From NCBI GenBank assembly GCA_017532145.1, contig JAFXJR010000021.1:1-34075 (forward strand): DNA of 34,075 bases, given 5' to 3'. Both the position numbers and the translations under genes were made by a program. This document shows positions 1 through 7,225 of the stretch, one piece after another. The notes under the pieces were generated by a model, which did not search any database, was not told the origin of the DNA, and worked only from the letters and a program-made list of their open reading frames with translations. Numbering within the stretch: position 1 is the stretch's first letter; each line of letters starts with the position of its first letter. This stretch comes from Lachnospiraceae bacterium. Its GTDB lineage: Bacteria > Bacillota > Clostridia > Lachnospirales > Lachnospiraceae.

Positions 1-21
1 CTTTTTTGTTTGCTTTTACTA

Positions 22-507
22 TCATACCACTTCTTCTACGGTATCGTCAAGTAATCCCTCGCCATCTGCAGCTGTGGTGGCCAGCCGGTCGCATCTTTCA
101 TTTTCCGGATGTCCATCATGTCCCTTGACCCAGGTAAAACGCACCTGATGAGGCTCTCCGGCCTTTAGCAGACGCTTCCAAAGGTCAATATTCTTAACCG
201 GTTGGTTGGTACTGGTTTTCCAATTTTTTTTCAGCCACCCATCAATCCAATGCTGATTAAAGGCATCCGTCACATATTTAGAATCAGATACTACCTCCAC
301 CTGGCAGGGCTTGGTTAAAGCCTCCAGGCCGATAATTACTGCCATCAGCTCCATTCTGTTGTTGGTGGTTTTATGATAGCCTGCAGAAAATTCCCTCTCA
401 TGCAGCCTTCCCTTGGTATCCACAAACTGCAGGATGGTTCCATACCCACCTGGTCCCTCCGGATTTCCTCTGGCAGCTCCATCCGTATAAATTGTTACCT
501 TCTGCAT
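22..507 (-). CDS. rnhA: Ribonuclease HI
   Basis: This cytoplasmic endonuclease cuts the RNA strand of RNA:DNA hybrids, using two metal ions. The 161-residue protein is close to the usual family length. The carboxylate set is visible: D9 in YTDGAARGNP, E53 in NRMELMA, D75 in SDSKYV and D140 in ENERCDRLA, with the catalytic-loop histidine H130 in VKGHDGHPE. The tryptophan-rich basic stretch around residues 87–97 matches the hybrid-binding protrusion of E. coli-type RNase HI. It starts 20 nt after the MutS-like gene stops, so the two are probably co-transcribed leftward. A separate RNase HII gene lies at the other end of the window. The identification is secure; operon membership is inferred from spacing. 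Confidence 0.96.
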   Translation of the reverse strand: MQKVTIYTDGAARGNPEGPGGYGTILQFVDTKGRLHEREFSAGYHKTTNNRMELMAVIIGLEALTKPCQVEVVSDSKYVTDAFNQHWIDGWLKKNWKTSTNQPVKNIDLWKRLLKAGEPHQVRFTWVKGHDGHPENERCDRLATTAADGEGLLDDTVEEVV

Positions 508-527
508 CCTTCTTTACTCCTTCCTGC

Positions 528-2222
528 CTACTTTTCCATACACCAGACTCCTTGCTTCAGGAAACGTCCTGCCATGGCCTCTGCCTCCTGAATCAATGCC
601 TGTTCATACCCCATAGCCCCCAATAGACGAATGGCATTTCTGGTAGTAGCCCTACCATTTTTCAACTGATAGTTAAACACAATATCACCCTCTATCACAT
701 CTTCTTCAAAATGATAGTTATCATAATACTTTTCCAGCAAATGGGTCAGCTCTATATCATGGGTAGCGGCAAAACAGAGTACCTTCTGCCCTGCCAGGCT
801 TTTCAGAATCTGTGTAGAGGCTGCAATCCTTTCCACTGTATTGGTTCCTCGCAGTACCTCATCTACAAAACACAAAACAGGATTACCTTCCCCGTTGGTG
901 TCATTAAGAATACGTTTTAAGGATTTAATCTCCACAATATAGTAGCTGTCTCCTCCCTCCAAATCGTCTTTCAATGCCATAGAAGAGAAAATACGGTACA
1001 GCCCTCCCCGATAGCTTTCTGCCAGACAGGTGTGTATGGTCTGTGCCAACAGAACATTAATGGCTGCCGTTTTTAAAAAGGTGGATTTTCCTGAAGCATT
1101 GGAACCTGTAAGCAGTACTCCTCTTTGGGTACAGATGCTATTTTTCACCGGTTCTTCTATCAAAGGATGGTAGGCCTTCCTCAAGTCTATTCTTTTTTCC
1201 TCTGCATCAAAAACCGGAAGACAAAAATCCCCTTTGGCTACACGGTAACATCCAATAGCAATTACCGTCTCCACATAGCCGATTATACTAACCATCTGAT
1301 CAATCGCTTCCCTGTTCTTCCTTACTTCTGAAAGCATCCTGTTAAACTGAATTAAATCCAGATGGAAGGCCATCCTGAGATAGTCCAGTAAAGCCTCTAA
1401 GGGATTGCCTGAACTGTTCATTCTACTGGGAGACATCAGAATATAAGAGCCAGACTTAAATTTATTCATTTTTTTCCGACAGTCTGCCAGCTGCTGCATT
1501 TGTTGTTGAAGAATCGGCACACGAAGCTTTTCCATATCTTCTGCATTTTTCATCAATCGGAAGATATAGGCAAAGCTGGTCAGATAAGGATCGATCTGCT
1601 TCTTACTCTTAAAGTAAGCAACAATATTTCCTGATAAGACTCCCACCACTATCAGAATACCGATTTCTACAGAAAGCAGCATGACCAAAGGAGAAAGCAG
1701 CACTGCTGCTATTCCCAGATAGTGCTTTAGATTGCTTCTTTCCCCCAGTAGTTCCAGATACTGCAGATATTCATAGATAGAATGCTTTCCTGTCTTCCCG
1801 ATTCGGGCAAACAGTAGCTGATAATTTACCCTTTCATCTGTATGCTCCATAAAGAAGGACACATGTTCCTCTAAAGCCTTCAGGTCTGTCTCCTCCTGCC
1901 TGGGAGTATGAAGAAGATAATAGAGATATTCCTCTCCGGCAGCAGAATAGGTATAGTTCATATCCTGAAAAACCCGATCCATCCCCAAATCATTCCAGGT
2001 AATTGCATCAATCCGGAAGCCTTCATCTTCATGAGTCTTTAAATAATGGGACATTCTTTCCATATCTTCCTGTTTATAGCCATCCCTCCGGGGAAGAACA
2101 CCCGGATTCTCTCTCAGCCATTTGGCAAATTTATGTTGTCTTTTCTTATCATCGATATATCCCTTTACCATAATCAGAGCGATGACGAAAAAGATAACCA
2201 GCATCAGCAAAATATATTCCAT
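528..2222 (-). CDS. Membrane-anchored MutS-family ATPase
   Basis: The 564-residue protein carries the MutS ABC-type ATPase domain: Walker A GSNASGKST at 373–381, Walker B CFVDEVLRGTNT at 451–462, and a switch histidine in FAATHDIEL near 485–492. It lacks the N-terminal mismatch-recognition and connector domains of MutS1 and the Smr domain of MutS2. Instead it has a hydrophobic helix at residues 4–19 and two more near 168–204, which suggests membrane attachment. The helical middle part (205–320) resembles the MutS lever and clamp. This is a known but poorly characterised MutS-related family in Firmicutes. The mismatch-repair role is not supported and the substrate is unknown. The ATG is preceded by AAAAGGA, with AAAGGAG further upstream. 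Confidence 0.85.
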   Translation of the reverse strand: MEYILLMLVIFFVIALIMVKGYIDDKKRQHKFAKWLRENPGVLPRRDGYKQEDMERMSHYLKTHEDEGFRIDAITWNDLGMDRVFQDMNYTYSAAGEEYLYYLLHTPRQEETDLKALEEHVSFFMEHTDERVNYQLLFARIGKTGKHSIYEYLQYLELLGERSNLKHYLGIAAVLLSPLVMLLSVEIGILIVVGVLSGNIVAYFKSKKQIDPYLTSFAYIFRLMKNAEDMEKLRVPILQQQMQQLADCRKKMNKFKSGSYILMSPSRMNSSGNPLEALLDYLRMAFHLDLIQFNRMLSEVRKNREAIDQMVSIIGYVETVIAIGCYRVAKGDFCLPVFDAEEKRIDLRKAYHPLIEEPVKNSICTQRGVLLTGSNASGKSTFLKTAAINVLLAQTIHTCLAESYRGGLYRIFSSMALKDDLEGGDSYYIVEIKSLKRILNDTNGEGNPVLCFVDEVLRGTNTVERIAASTQILKSLAGQKVLCFAATHDIELTHLLEKYYDNYHFEEDVIEGDIVFNYQLKNGRATTRNAIRLLGAMGYEQALIQEAEAMAGRFLKQGVWCMEK

Positions 2223-2328
2223 TCCTTTTCCTATACTCCTTTCCCGGAATCCTCAGCTTTTTTATTACCACCTGTCTTATTACTACTTACTTTCACCAGA
2301 CACTTCCAGACTTTTTATCGTAAATTTT

Positions 2329-3060
2329 TTATAGTAAAATTTCCTGCCCAGGCTGTTGTATTTCCATAATTTTATCTTGATATTGGTTACCCAGAGGTGT
2401 CTTTTTATATTGATGAATCACCCCATATTGATCCCACATATGCATCGGAAAAACATAGTCTGTCTTTGTATGAGACAGAAAATAGTCCATTCCCCAGCCA
2501 TAAGCAGCCTCCAATCTGTGATCTAATGGCACAAAGGCTACATCAAAATGCTGCCCTTCTATCTTATCGATTTCCTTTTGGTAATCTCTGGCCATATTAC
2601 CATTGAAGGCAGCCGATTCTCCCTCCCAATGCCACCAGTTTAAATCTCCTGCATGGTAGATGCATTTTCCTTCTGCCCATACTAAAAAGGCTACCCCTTC
2701 ATCAGTGGACCGCAGGGTCTGTATCCTGATTTCTTCCCCCTCCCCATCATCCCATACCAGGGTTTTATTTTTTCCCATAAAGGTTATCTTCTCTTTTACC
2801 TCGACAGGAATATGGTTTCTTTCCAGATATCGTTCACTTAAACGAATATCATTACTAAAAAAGAAGTGCAGCCTGTCATATTGATGAAGCAGGTTTAATG
2901 TCTTTAAGCTAAAATGGTCACTATGGCTGTGAGAAGCAAATACATAGAGCTTTTTCCTTTTGTCCCAATCAGGCAGGCTTCCTTTATAATAATCGAACAA
3001 CAGTATGCAATGCTTCAGCTCCAGAGCAAATCCACTGTGGTAAATATAGGTAATTTTCAT
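2329..3060 (-). CDS. MBL-fold metallo-hydrolase
   Basis: The 243-residue protein is a compact metallo-beta-lactamase fold enzyme. The metal signature HSHSDH at residues 44–49 is clear, with further metal-ligand candidates in the YHAGDLNWWHW segment and in FPMHMW near the C-terminus. The layout (short N-terminal strand, HxHxDH, HAGD, late FPMH) resembles the UlaG/YhfI-like group of small hydrolases rather than RNase J, glyoxalase II or beta-lactamases. No signal peptide is seen, so it is probably cytoplasmic. The start has a good site (GGAGG, 8 nt before ATG). It is separated from the MutS-like gene by about 106 nt with no terminator that I can see, so read-through is possible. The substrate cannot be named from sequence. 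Confidence 0.87.
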   Translation of the reverse strand: MKITYIYHSGFALELKHCILLFDYYKGSLPDWDKRKKLYVFASHSHSDHFSLKTLNLLHQYDRLHFFFSNDIRLSERYLERNHIPVEVKEKITFMGKNKTLVWDDGEGEEIRIQTLRSTDEGVAFLVWAEGKCIYHAGDLNWWHWEGESAAFNGNMARDYQKEIDKIEGQHFDVAFVPLDHRLEAAYGWGMDYFLSHTKTDYVFPMHMWDQYGVIHQYKKTPLGNQYQDKIMEIQQPGQEILL

Positions 3061-3160
3061 TCAATTCTCCTCCTGTTTATTAAAGCATCATTTTTTTAGA
3101 GCACACACACTGTATGGTGTAACAAAGAGATATTACCCTACATTAGATAATAGAAAATTA

Positions 3161-3195
3161 GGAAGCATCCACCTTGTTTATCTATGGATGCCTCC
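3161..3195. terminator. Bidirectional stem-loop terminator after the permease gene
   Basis: Arms GGAAGCATCCA and TGGATGCCTCC pair with a single G·U wobble around a 13-nt loop. The plus strand continues into TCTTTTTTCTCTTTT. The minus strand, which is the direction of the permease, continues into TAATTTTCT. It lies just beyond the permease stop codon and so separates it from the MBL-fold gene. Confidence 0.75.
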
Positions 3196-3208
3196 TCTTT
3201 TTTCTCTT

Positions 3209-4579
3209 TTATAAGAAAATGTACTTTAAAATAAATAATACTGTCAGTATATACATCAACACACTGATTTTCTTCTCCTTTGCCTTACCGGTAATCAGAT
3301 TGATTATTGTCCAGGAGATTACACCGATAGAAATACCCTCTGAAATGCTATAAGCCAACGGCATGGCAATAATACAGAGGAAGGCAGGAATCGCATCACT
3401 CATGTCATTAAAGTCAATCTTTGCTACTGAACCCATCATATAAAAGCCCACAATAATCAAGGCCGGTGCCGTAGCAAAAGAAGGAATGGTTAAAAATAAA
3501 GGTGAGAAAAATATGGAAAGTAAAAAGAGCATACCTGCTGCTATTGCAGTCAGACCAGTTCTGCCTCCCTGTGTAACACCGGCTGCACTCTCTACATAAG
3601 TAGTTGTGGTAGAGGTACCCAATACTGCACCTGCACTGGTAGCAATCGCATCTGCCAGAAGAGCTCCCTTAATACGGGGCAGTCTTCCATTCTTATCCAA
3701 CATATTTGCCTTTGAAGATACACCAATCAAAGTCCCCAATGTATCAAACAAATCTACAAACAGGAAGGAAAACATAATGGTAATAAAATCCAGGACTCCA
3801 ATAACACTAAAATCTGCCCGAAATACCTGTCCAAAGGTTTGACCTATAGAAGAAAAATCAAAGCTTACCAAAGCGTGCGGAATGGTAGAATACCAGCCTG
3901 AATCGGGATTGGGAACATACAGCCCTGCTACCTCACAGAGAATACCCAGTATCCAGGTACCTAAAATACCAAATAAAATACCGCCCTTAATATTTTTTAT
4001 CAGAAGCACGGCAGTCAGCAGTACTCCCATCAACGCCAACAAAGCAGTAATTCCTACGGTAGAAAATTCTTCTGCTGCAAACTTCTGATAGGTCAATAAG
4101 GTAGCATCATCATTCACAATCAGCTTGGCATTCTGTAAACCGATAAAGGCGATAAACAGACCGATTCCTACACTAACTGCTGATTTTAATGTCATAGGAA
4201 TGGCATTAAAAATCGCTTCTCTCACATTGGTCAGGGACATAACGATAAAAATCAATCCTTCCACAAATACCGTCATCAGGGCAATCTGCCAGGAATATCC
4301 CATCTGAAGTACTACTGTATAAGCAAAATAGGCATTTAATCCCATACCCGGTGCCAAAGCAAAGGGATAATTGGCCAGAAGTGCCATAGTCAACGTTCCT
4401 AAAAAGGAAGCCAGAGCTGTGGCAATCAATACGGCATTTGCATCCATGCCAGCTGCTGAAAGAATATTGGGATTGACAGCCAGAATATAGGCCATCGTCA
4501 TAAAGGTGGTGACACCGGCCATAATCTCCGTTTTGACATTCGTCCCATTTTCCTTCAGTTTAAATAGTTTCTCTAACAT
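3209..4579 (-). CDS. NCS2 family purine nucleobase permease (AzgA/PbuG-like)
   Basis: The 456-residue polytopic membrane protein belongs to the nucleobase-cation symporter 2 group, AzgA/PbuG branch, which imports hypoxanthine, guanine or adenine. Visible family marks are the N-terminal GVTTFMTMAYILAVNP at 22–37, ALAPGMGLNAYFAY at 74–87, LFVDLFDTLGTLIGV near 273–287, and the pore segment GTSTTTTYVESAAG at 321–334. About 12–14 hydrophobic segments are present and the length is typical. The ATG follows AGGAGG and GAGGAG sites. It has its own promoter and a strong leader hairpin, both nearly duplicated in front of punA, which supports a purine role and shared control. The exact base specificity cannot be told apart from sequence. 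Confidence 0.93.
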   Translation of the reverse strand: MLEKLFKLKENGTNVKTEIMAGVTTFMTMAYILAVNPNILSAAGMDANAVLIATALASFLGTLTMALLANYPFALAPGMGLNAYFAYTVVLQMGYSWQIALMTVFVEGLIFIVMSLTNVREAIFNAIPMTLKSAVSVGIGLFIAFIGLQNAKLIVNDDATLLTYQKFAAEEFSTVGITALLALMGVLLTAVLLIKNIKGGILFGILGTWILGILCEVAGLYVPNPDSGWYSTIPHALVSFDFSSIGQTFGQVFRADFSVIGVLDFITIMFSFLFVDLFDTLGTLIGVSSKANMLDKNGRLPRIKGALLADAIATSAGAVLGTSTTTTYVESAAGVTQGGRTGLTAIAAGMLFLLSIFFSPLFLTIPSFATAPALIIVGFYMMGSVAKIDFNDMSDAIPAFLCIIAMPLAYSISEGISIGVISWTIINLITGKAKEKKISVLMYILTVLFILKYIFL

Positions 4580-4634
4580 CTCTCCTCTTACCTCCTAAAA
4601 AATTGGTTTCTGTAAGTACTATATATTTGCTTTT

Positions 4635-4673
4635 GAAAAAGCGCAAATCCATCTCTGGAATTTACGCTTTTTC
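4635..4673 (-). promoter_or_regulatory. Leader hairpin of the purine permease transcript
   Basis: Read on the minus strand, GAAAAAGCGTAAATTCC pairs with GGATTTGCGCTTTTTC around the loop AGAGAT, giving 16 base pairs with one bulged U. It begins only about 7–10 nt after the predicted transcription start. The core stem followed by CTTTTT looks like an intrinsic terminator, but its position at the extreme 5' end is odd. A closely matching hairpin sits in the punA leader. The function is inferred: attenuation, mRNA stabilisation, or the remnant of a longer regulatory leader. Confidence 0.7.
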
Positions 4674-4686
4674 TACTGACTTTTTT

Positions 4687-4715
4687 ATTCTATCTATACT
4701 TGTTCTATTTGTCAA
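4687..4715 (-). promoter_or_regulatory. Sigma-A-type promoter of the purine permease
   Basis: On the minus strand TTGACA is followed by a 17-nt spacer and TAGAAT. The spacer (ending AAGTATAGA) is almost the same as that of the punA promoter, differing at two positions, which is more conservation than a spacer needs for sigma-A alone. A run of six A follows the -10 box at the expected start site. Confidence 0.8.
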
Positions 4716-4766
4716 TGGCATAGGAGGAATAGGATTGTGTTTTTCTGCATCCAAAACAAATATCCT

Positions 4767-4781
4767 ATCGCCATAGGCGAT
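4767..4781 (-). terminator. Short palindrome after mtaD, possible weak terminator
   Basis: ATCGCC and GGCGAT flank a 3-nt loop immediately after the mtaD stop codon. The following minus-strand bases (AGGATATTTGTTTTGG) are only moderately U-rich, so termination would be weak. Confidence 0.35.
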
Positions 4782-4783
4782 TT

Positions 4784-6097
4784 TCATGGATTTTTACATC
4801 GTAACGGTGAGGGTACTGAACAATTACGATATTCCTGAATAATCTCATTAGCTTTCTCATAGATGGCTTCCGGCTCCTCAGATATTAAAAATCTACCATT
4901 CCGATATAGAATCCTTCCATGAATCATCGTTAGCTTCACATTCAGTTTACTGCCACTATACACCACATTTTTTGCGATATGATTCATGGGCTGCATATTC
5001 GGCATATGTAAATCCAAGAGAATCAGGTCTGCCAGCTTCCCTTTTGCCAGCACATCAACTTGCGGCAGCCTCATGGCATAAGCACCATTGACGGTAGCCA
5101 TTTTCAATACCTCCATGGCATCTACTGCCGAAGCATCCCCGGTAGACAGCTTAGCCAGCCCGGTTACCAGAAACATCTCCCGGAACATATCCAAACAGTT
5201 GTTACTGGCTGGTCCATCTGTACCAATAGCTACATTTAATCCTTTCTTTAAAAATTGACTGATAGGAGCAATCCCACTGGCCAGCTTCAGGTTAGAAGCC
5301 GGATTAGTAATCACACTTACCCGTTTTTCTTGGAAGATATCCATCTCCTGCTCCGTCAGCCAGACACCATGATAGATACCACCTCCATATTCAAACATTC
5401 CCAACGAGTCTAAAAAACATCCCGGTGTCATCCCCCAGCGTTCCAGACACCCCTTTACCTCTGCCTGAGTCTCAGACAGATGAACATAGACCGGCTGTTT
5501 TCTTTCGGATATAAAAGCGGCAATCTGCTCCATCAGCTCTCTCGAACAGGTGTACTCTGCATGGAAGCCGGGTAAAAAACTAATCAACGGGTCGTTGCCA
5601 TTTAACTTCTCCCACCATCTGCCCATCAGCTCTACAGACTGACTAAAATTATTTACTGCTCCTGTTAATACACAACGCATCCCCATTTCACTACAGGCTC
5701 TGGCAATGCTTTCCGGTGTAAGATACATATCAAAAATAGAAGTAATCCCACTGGTCAGATATTCCAATACTGCCAGCTTAGTGAAATGATAAATGTCTTC
5801 CGATGACATTTTTGCTTCAATAGGAAATACCCTCTCGTTTAGCCATGCCTGCAGGGGAAGATCGTCTGCATAAGAACGAAGCAGTGTCATCCCGGAATGA
5901 GTATGGGCATTCTTAAATCCAGGCATAAGCAGATTGCCGTCACAGTCGATTTCCTCATCCCAACAGAGAGTAGGCTGTTCCTTGTTCTTTTCTCCTACAT
6001 AGACAATTTTCTCCTGTTCCACCCAAACCTCCCCCTGAATTATGGGACGATTCGTTTCCATGGTCAGGATTCTTGCGTTGAAAAAACGTATCCTCAT
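4784..6097 (-). CDS. mtaD: 5-methylthioadenosine / S-adenosylhomocysteine deaminase-type amidohydrolase
   Basis: The 437-residue amidohydrolase-superfamily enzyme is predicted to deaminate MTA, SAH or related adenosine nucleosides to inosine-type products. Metal and catalytic marks are HTH at 65–67 in FKNAHTHSGMT, H179 in PGFHAEYT, H206 in HLSETQAE, and D294 in IGTDGPASNN. The LRSYADDLPLQAWL segment after HTH is typical of the MtaD/TrzN-like group. I chose the ATG at 6097 because it follows AAAGGAG and begins the conserved MRIRFFNARI; a longer frame to 6142 contains no better site. It lies 98 nt downstream of punA and is probably read from the punA promoter, linking deamination to phosphorolysis. 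The last dozen or so codons lie over a dispersed repeat (4798–4830), so the native C-terminus may have been replaced. Confidence 0.88.
   Translation of the reverse strand: MRIRFFNARILTMETNRPIIQGEVWVEQEKIVYVGEKNKEQPTLCWDEEIDCDGNLLMPGFKNAHTHSGMTLLRSYADDLPLQAWLNERVFPIEAKMSSEDIYHFTKLAVLEYLTSGITSIFDMYLTPESIARACSEMGMRCVLTGAVNNFSQSVELMGRWWEKLNGNDPLISFLPGFHAEYTCSRELMEQIAAFISERKQPVYVHLSETQAEVKGCLERWGMTPGCFLDSLGMFEYGGGIYHGVWLTEQEMDIFQEKRVSVITNPASNLKLASGIAPISQFLKKGLNVAIGTDGPASNNCLDMFREMFLVTGLAKLSTGDASAVDAMEVLKMATVNGAYAMRLPQVDVLAKGKLADLILLDLHMPNMQPMNHIAKNVVYSGSKLNVKLTMIHGRILYRNGRFLISEEPEAIYEKANEIIQEYRNCSVPSPLRCKNP
4798..4830. repeat. Inverted-repeat element overlapping the 3' end of mtaD
   Basis: Perfect 7-nt arms (ATCGTAA and TTACGAT) enclose a 27-nt core at 4801–4827. 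That core matches 25 of 27 positions with the complement of 20660–20686 upstream of gpsA, including an exact GGGTACTGAACA block. It lies inside the mtaD reading frame and supplies its final codons. Confidence 0.7.
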
Positions 6098-6195
6098 CGC
6101 CTTCCGACTCCTTTTCAAAAAGGTCAACACCATGTATTCCACGATTCATCCCCCCACTTGTAGAAGAAGTAGGGGAATTTCTTGTTCATCGTGTG

Positions 6196-7020
6196 TTAAA
6201 ACCGCTTAACTGACTCTGCTACCAATCGGGTAAACAAAGGAGCGGCCTTATCTGCTGCTTCCTGTACCTCTGCATGGGTGAGAGGCTGTGCTGTCATCCC
6301 AGCTGCCAGGTTACATACACAAGAAATTCCACAGATTTTCATTCCGGCATGATTAGCAGCAATGGCTTCCACTGCTGTACTCATCCCCACTGCATCAGCA
6401 CCCAAGAGACGAGCCATGCGAATCTCTGCCGGAGACTCGAAGGAAGGACCCGTCAACTGCAAATAGACGCCTTCCTTTAGAGGAATCTGTAATTCCTTTG
6501 CCGTCTGTCTGATGATTTCCTGCAATGCAGGCTGGTATACCGTACTCATATCCGGAAACCGGGTACCTAACTCCTCTATATTAGAGCCAATCAGTGGATT
6601 AGGGGCAAAGCAGGCAATATGGTCAGTAATCAGCATCAGGTCTCCTGCCAAAAATCCTTGATTTACTCCACCGGAGGCATTAGTTAAAAACAGAATTTCA
6701 GCTCCCATCAGCTTCATCAATCTGACCGGCAATACCACATCTCCAATGGGATACCCTTCATAATAATGTACCCGTCCCTTCATACATACTACAGGCACAT
6801 CCCCTACATAGCCAAAGACAAACCGTCCTGCATGTCCCGGAACAGTGGATACAGGAAATCCCTCAATTTCGCTGTAGGAAAGCTCTGCTTCTATTTGGAT
6901 GGTATCGGCAAAATCTCCCAATCCGGATCCCAGTATAATAGCTACCTTTGGCTGAAAGCTTATCTTTGTACAGAAGCTTTCATAGCATTTCAATAACTTA
7001 TGATAATCTGCATTCATCAT
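6196..7020 (-). CDS. punA: Purine nucleoside phosphorylase, class I (trimeric type)
   Basis: This cytoplasmic enzyme cleaves (deoxy)inosine and (deoxy)guanosine with phosphate, giving the base and (deoxy)ribose-1-phosphate. The 274-residue protein shows the phosphate-binding GSGLGDFAD at 31–39, PGHAGRF at 61–67, the KGRVHYYEGY motif at 81–90, TNASGGVN at 113–120, and the base-site region GPSFESPAEIRM followed by VGMSTAVEA. The length is standard for the low-molecular-weight class. The ATG has a strong AAAGGAGG site 7 nt upstream. mtaD follows, and its deaminated product could feed PunA. A promoter lies at 7178–7206 with about 75 nt of leader before a terminator-like hairpin (7058–7097), suggesting attenuation-type control. 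Confidence 0.95.
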   Translation of the reverse strand: MMNADYHKLLKCYESFCTKISFQPKVAIILGSGLGDFADTIQIEAELSYSEIEGFPVSTVPGHAGRFVFGYVGDVPVVCMKGRVHYYEGYPIGDVVLPVRLMKLMGAEILFLTNASGGVNQGFLAGDLMLITDHIACFAPNPLIGSNIEELGTRFPDMSTVYQPALQEIIRQTAKELQIPLKEGVYLQLTGPSFESPAEIRMARLLGADAVGMSTAVEAIAANHAGMKICGISCVCNLAAGMTAQPLTHAEVQEAADKAAPLFTRLVAESVKRF

Positions 7021-7057
7021 GGAAACTCCTCCTTTATCATGATGTATTTTCTATTCT

Positions 7058-7171
7058 GAAAAAGCGCAAATCCACTGCTGGAATTTACGCCTTCTTCACC
7101 AATATTGTGAACTGCTCCGACCATTGATAAAAGCCGAAAAAGCTCAGACTGCTGCTTAATCTGTTCTATAT
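7058..7171 (-). promoter_or_regulatory. punA: punA leader with terminator-like hairpin
   Basis: The predicted transcript begins near 7171 and runs about 75 nt before a hairpin at 7058–7097. In that hairpin GGCGTAAATTCC pairs with GGATTTGCGC around AGCAGT, followed by TTTTTC. The upstream part contains TTCAC/GTGAA arms (a small hairpin) and three AGCAGT copies. It does not match the purine aptamer consensus that I know. The terminator hairpin is shared with the permease leader, but the 75-nt segment is not. An attenuating leader of unknown class is the best reading. Confidence 0.55.
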
Positions 7172-7177
7172 AATTAT

Positions 7178-7206
7178 ATTCTATCTATACTTTTTTTATT
7201 TGTCAA
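7178..7206 (-). promoter_or_regulatory. Sigma-A-type promoter of punA–mtaD
   Basis: On the minus strand TTGACA, a 17-nt spacer and TAGAAT are followed by ATAATTATAT. The sequence matches the permease promoter almost throughout, including the AAGTATAGA spacer end. It lies directly after the spoIVA stop codon. Confidence 0.8.
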
Positions 7207-7225
7207 TGAGAATAGGTTGACTCAT

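Noticed and set aside
7097..7171. Purine (guanine/adenine) riboswitch in the punA leader
   Set aside because: The conserved aptamer junction and loop sequences I know are not present. Only a terminator-like hairpin can be supported.
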